Below are positions 4,876-6,109 of a DNA stretch of 6,109 bases, in pieces. The DNA lies in the NCBI GenBank assembly GCA_035546135.1, contig DASZWY010000254.1, positions 1-6,109 of the forward strand, in the 5' to 3' direction. The notes beneath the pieces are model-generated. The model saw nothing but the letters and a program-made list of their open reading frames with translations. It made no database searches and was not told the origin of the DNA. Position 1 is the stretch's first letter; the number at the start of each line of letters is the position of its first letter. Position numbers and translations under genes: made by a program. This DNA is from JABDGR01 sp035546135. Lineage in GTDB: Bacteria; Verrucomicrobiota; Verrucomicrobiia; Opitutales; JABDGR01.

Positions 4876-6108
4876 TTAGACCTCGCTGTCGTCGGTCGTG
4901 GCAGTCGCCGCCAGCTTGGCTTGGCGCTTGCGGCGCAGGCCAAGGAGGAGCATCAGGCCACCAGCCATCAGGCCCCAAGCCGCCGGCTCAGGCACCACGA
5001 TGAACTCAAGGTTCTTGCCGCCGTTGGCCAGCAGGAAGTAGCTCTGGCCGATATTGTCGTAGGAGCCGCCGGGCCCGACGTTAATGGCGTGGAAGTTCGC
5101 CGCCGTCAGCCCGATGGTGGTGAGGTCGGTGTTCGAGGTCAGCAGGGTGTAAACCGTGCCACTCACGCCGTTAAAGAAGCCCGTGTCCTGGAAGTCGAAT
5201 TCGATGTCACCGGCACCGAAGTAGCTGATGTTGCCGTTAACGACAACTTTGTCGGAGGTGTTGTCCGTACCGCTGAGGTGGAAGTAGTTGATCTGGCTGC
5301 CGTCCGAGTTCCAGGTCAGGTTGCCGTTGATGGTGGTGGTGACCAGCGCAACCGCCGTGCCCTTGGAGCCTTTGTGCGGGACGGTGGCATAATTGACCGT
5401 CTGGTTAATGCCCGGAGAGAAGCTGCCATCCATCTCGACATTGTTGTTGATGGTGCCATTGCCAGCCAGGAAGGCGCCACTGCTGACAATCAGGTGCGAA
5501 GCCAGCGAGCCTTGCAACACGGCGATGGCGTTGTTGATAGTGGTATTACCCGTGCCGGTGCTGGCGCCAGTAAGAATAAACGTGGTGCCGAAGGTCGAGA
5601 CACTCGTGATATTGCTGCCCGTGCCGAAGTTTTCGAAGACCGAAGCCGAGGTGCCGTTGTAGTTCGTATTGCCGCTGCCGCTGACAACACCCGCATAGGT
5701 GACCGTATTGCCCAAGGCCTCATTATAATTGAAGGTGCCGTTGTTGCTGACATTGCCCGTGCCCGGCAGCGTGAAGTCGTTGCTGAAGTCGCCAAGGTTG
5801 AGGGTGCCATTGGCGCCGATGCTGGTCGTGCCACCCCAGTTGTTGGTTCCGCCGAGAGTCAGCGTGCCCCCGTTGACCACAACGCCGCCGGTGAAGTTGG
5901 CCACCCCGCCACTGAGCGTCAGGGTGCCATTACCCACCTTCGTCAGGTTGCCGGTGCCATTGATGCTACCCGTGAAGAAGCCGTCGCCGTCGTTGGCGCC
6001 GATGGTCAAGGCCACGGCGGAGCTGCCAGCGTTGGTCAAAGTGAGGAGGTGGTCACCATTCAATTCACCCAAAGTCGCATTGGTCACCGTGCCGAAGACC
6101 AGGTTACC
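4876..6108 (-). CDS. Autotransporter-repeat surface protein with PEP-CTERM sorting signal (N-terminus outside window)
   Basis: An exported, low-complexity beta-helix-type protein. The reading frame is open through the right edge of the window, so the start is missing; the GTG at 6087-6085 is an internal Val codon. Counting from that codon, residues 44-80 hold a typical autotransporter-associated beta-strand repeat (GTGNLTKVGNGTLTLSGG, then VVVNGGTLTLGG). Weaker Gly/Asn/Thr-rich repeats run to about 225, ending GSFSPG. The C-terminus is a PEP-CTERM module: VPEP (365-368), hydrophobic segment about 369-384, and basic cluster RRKR (385-388). In this family the signal is recognised by an exosortase at the inner membrane, with delivery to the envelope or extracellular matrix. 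Oddly, a 15-residue tail ending TTDDSEV follows the basic cluster, where most PEP-CTERM proteins stop within a few residues. The gene converges on the tRNA and shows no link to the atp operon. No substrate or specific function can be inferred. Confidence 0.85.
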   Translation of the reverse strand, partial: GNLVFGTVTNATLGELNGDHLLTLTNAGSSAVALTIGANDGDGFFTGSINGTGNLTKVGNGTLTLSGGVANFTGGVVVNGGTLTLGGTNNWGGTTSIGANGTLNLGDFSNDFTLPGTGNVSNNGTFNYNEALGNTVTYAGVVSGSGNTNYNGTSASVFENFGTGSNITSVSTFGTTFILTGASTGTGNTTINNAIAVLQGSLASHLIVSSGAFLAGNGTINNNVEMDGSFSPGINQTVNYATVPHKGSKGTAVALVTTTINGNLTWNSDGSQINYFHLSGTDNTSDKVVVNGNISYFGAGDIEFDFQDTGFFNGVSGTVYTLLTSNTDLTTIGLTAANFHAINVGPGGSYDNIGQSYFLLANGGKNLEFIVVPEPAAWGLMAGGLMLLLGLRRKRQAKLAATATTDDSEV

Positions 6109-6109
6109 G

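Noticed and set aside
4697..4978. A 93-codon - strand frame ending KKVGPAGLEPATQGL
   Set aside because: The ending is the translation of the antisense strand of the tRNA, a well-known source of false proteins. The frame also overlaps the terminator and the end of the PEP-CTERM gene.
5400..6060. Recurring GT/GC-rich words that look like a DNA repeat array
   Set aside because: They reflect the degenerate Gly/Asn/Thr beta-strand repeats of the encoded surface protein, with irregular spacing and no unique spacers, so not a CRISPR or tandem DNA array.

Overview
The window carries the 3' half of a bacterial F1Fo ATP synthase operon on the + strand, then a tRNA gene, then the 3' part of a large surface-protein gene on the - strand. 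The composition is GC-rich with strong codon bias in the atp genes. Three features together suggest Verrucomicrobiota, possibly an Opitutaceae-like lineage: a four-helix-bundle (23S rRNA intervening-sequence type) protein, an autotransporter-repeat protein with a PEP-CTERM tail, and start codons without clear Shine-Dalgarno sequences. The taxonomic guess is inference; nothing here is diagnostic by itself.

Layout. Positions 2-1123 hold atpA (alpha subunit, 5' end missing). Positions 1121-1559 hold an apparent insertion: A/T-rich inverted arms around a small four-helix-bundle gene (1156-1467). That gene has an in-frame stop, and the rest of the expected C-terminus stays readable to 1509. atpG (1560-2441), atpD (2540-3952) and atpC (4035-4490) follow in the canonical order. 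The atpD-atpC gap holds a gene-less A/T-rich inverted repeat that shares a 14-base word with the left arm of the insertion. A strong intrinsic terminator (4547-4576) closes the operon. A CAU-anticodon tRNA (4665-4737) has its own candidate promoter. A convergent hairpin terminator (4795-4834) and the PEP-CTERM protein gene (4876 to the right edge) complete the window.

How the genes work together. AtpA, AtpG, AtpD and AtpC are four of the five subunits of the F1 catalytic head (alpha3 beta3 gamma delta epsilon). The delta and Fo genes would be expected upstream, outside the window. The four-helix-bundle gene is not part of the synthase and interrupts the usual atpA-atpG junction without breaking either gene. 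The PEP-CTERM protein is an unrelated exported surface protein that would need an exosortase encoded elsewhere.

The most interesting part is the pair of A/T-rich inverted-repeat inserts in the atp operon. One carries a decaying four-helix-bundle gene and the other carries no gene. They look like full and miniature forms of one element family sitting in an essential polycistronic transcript.
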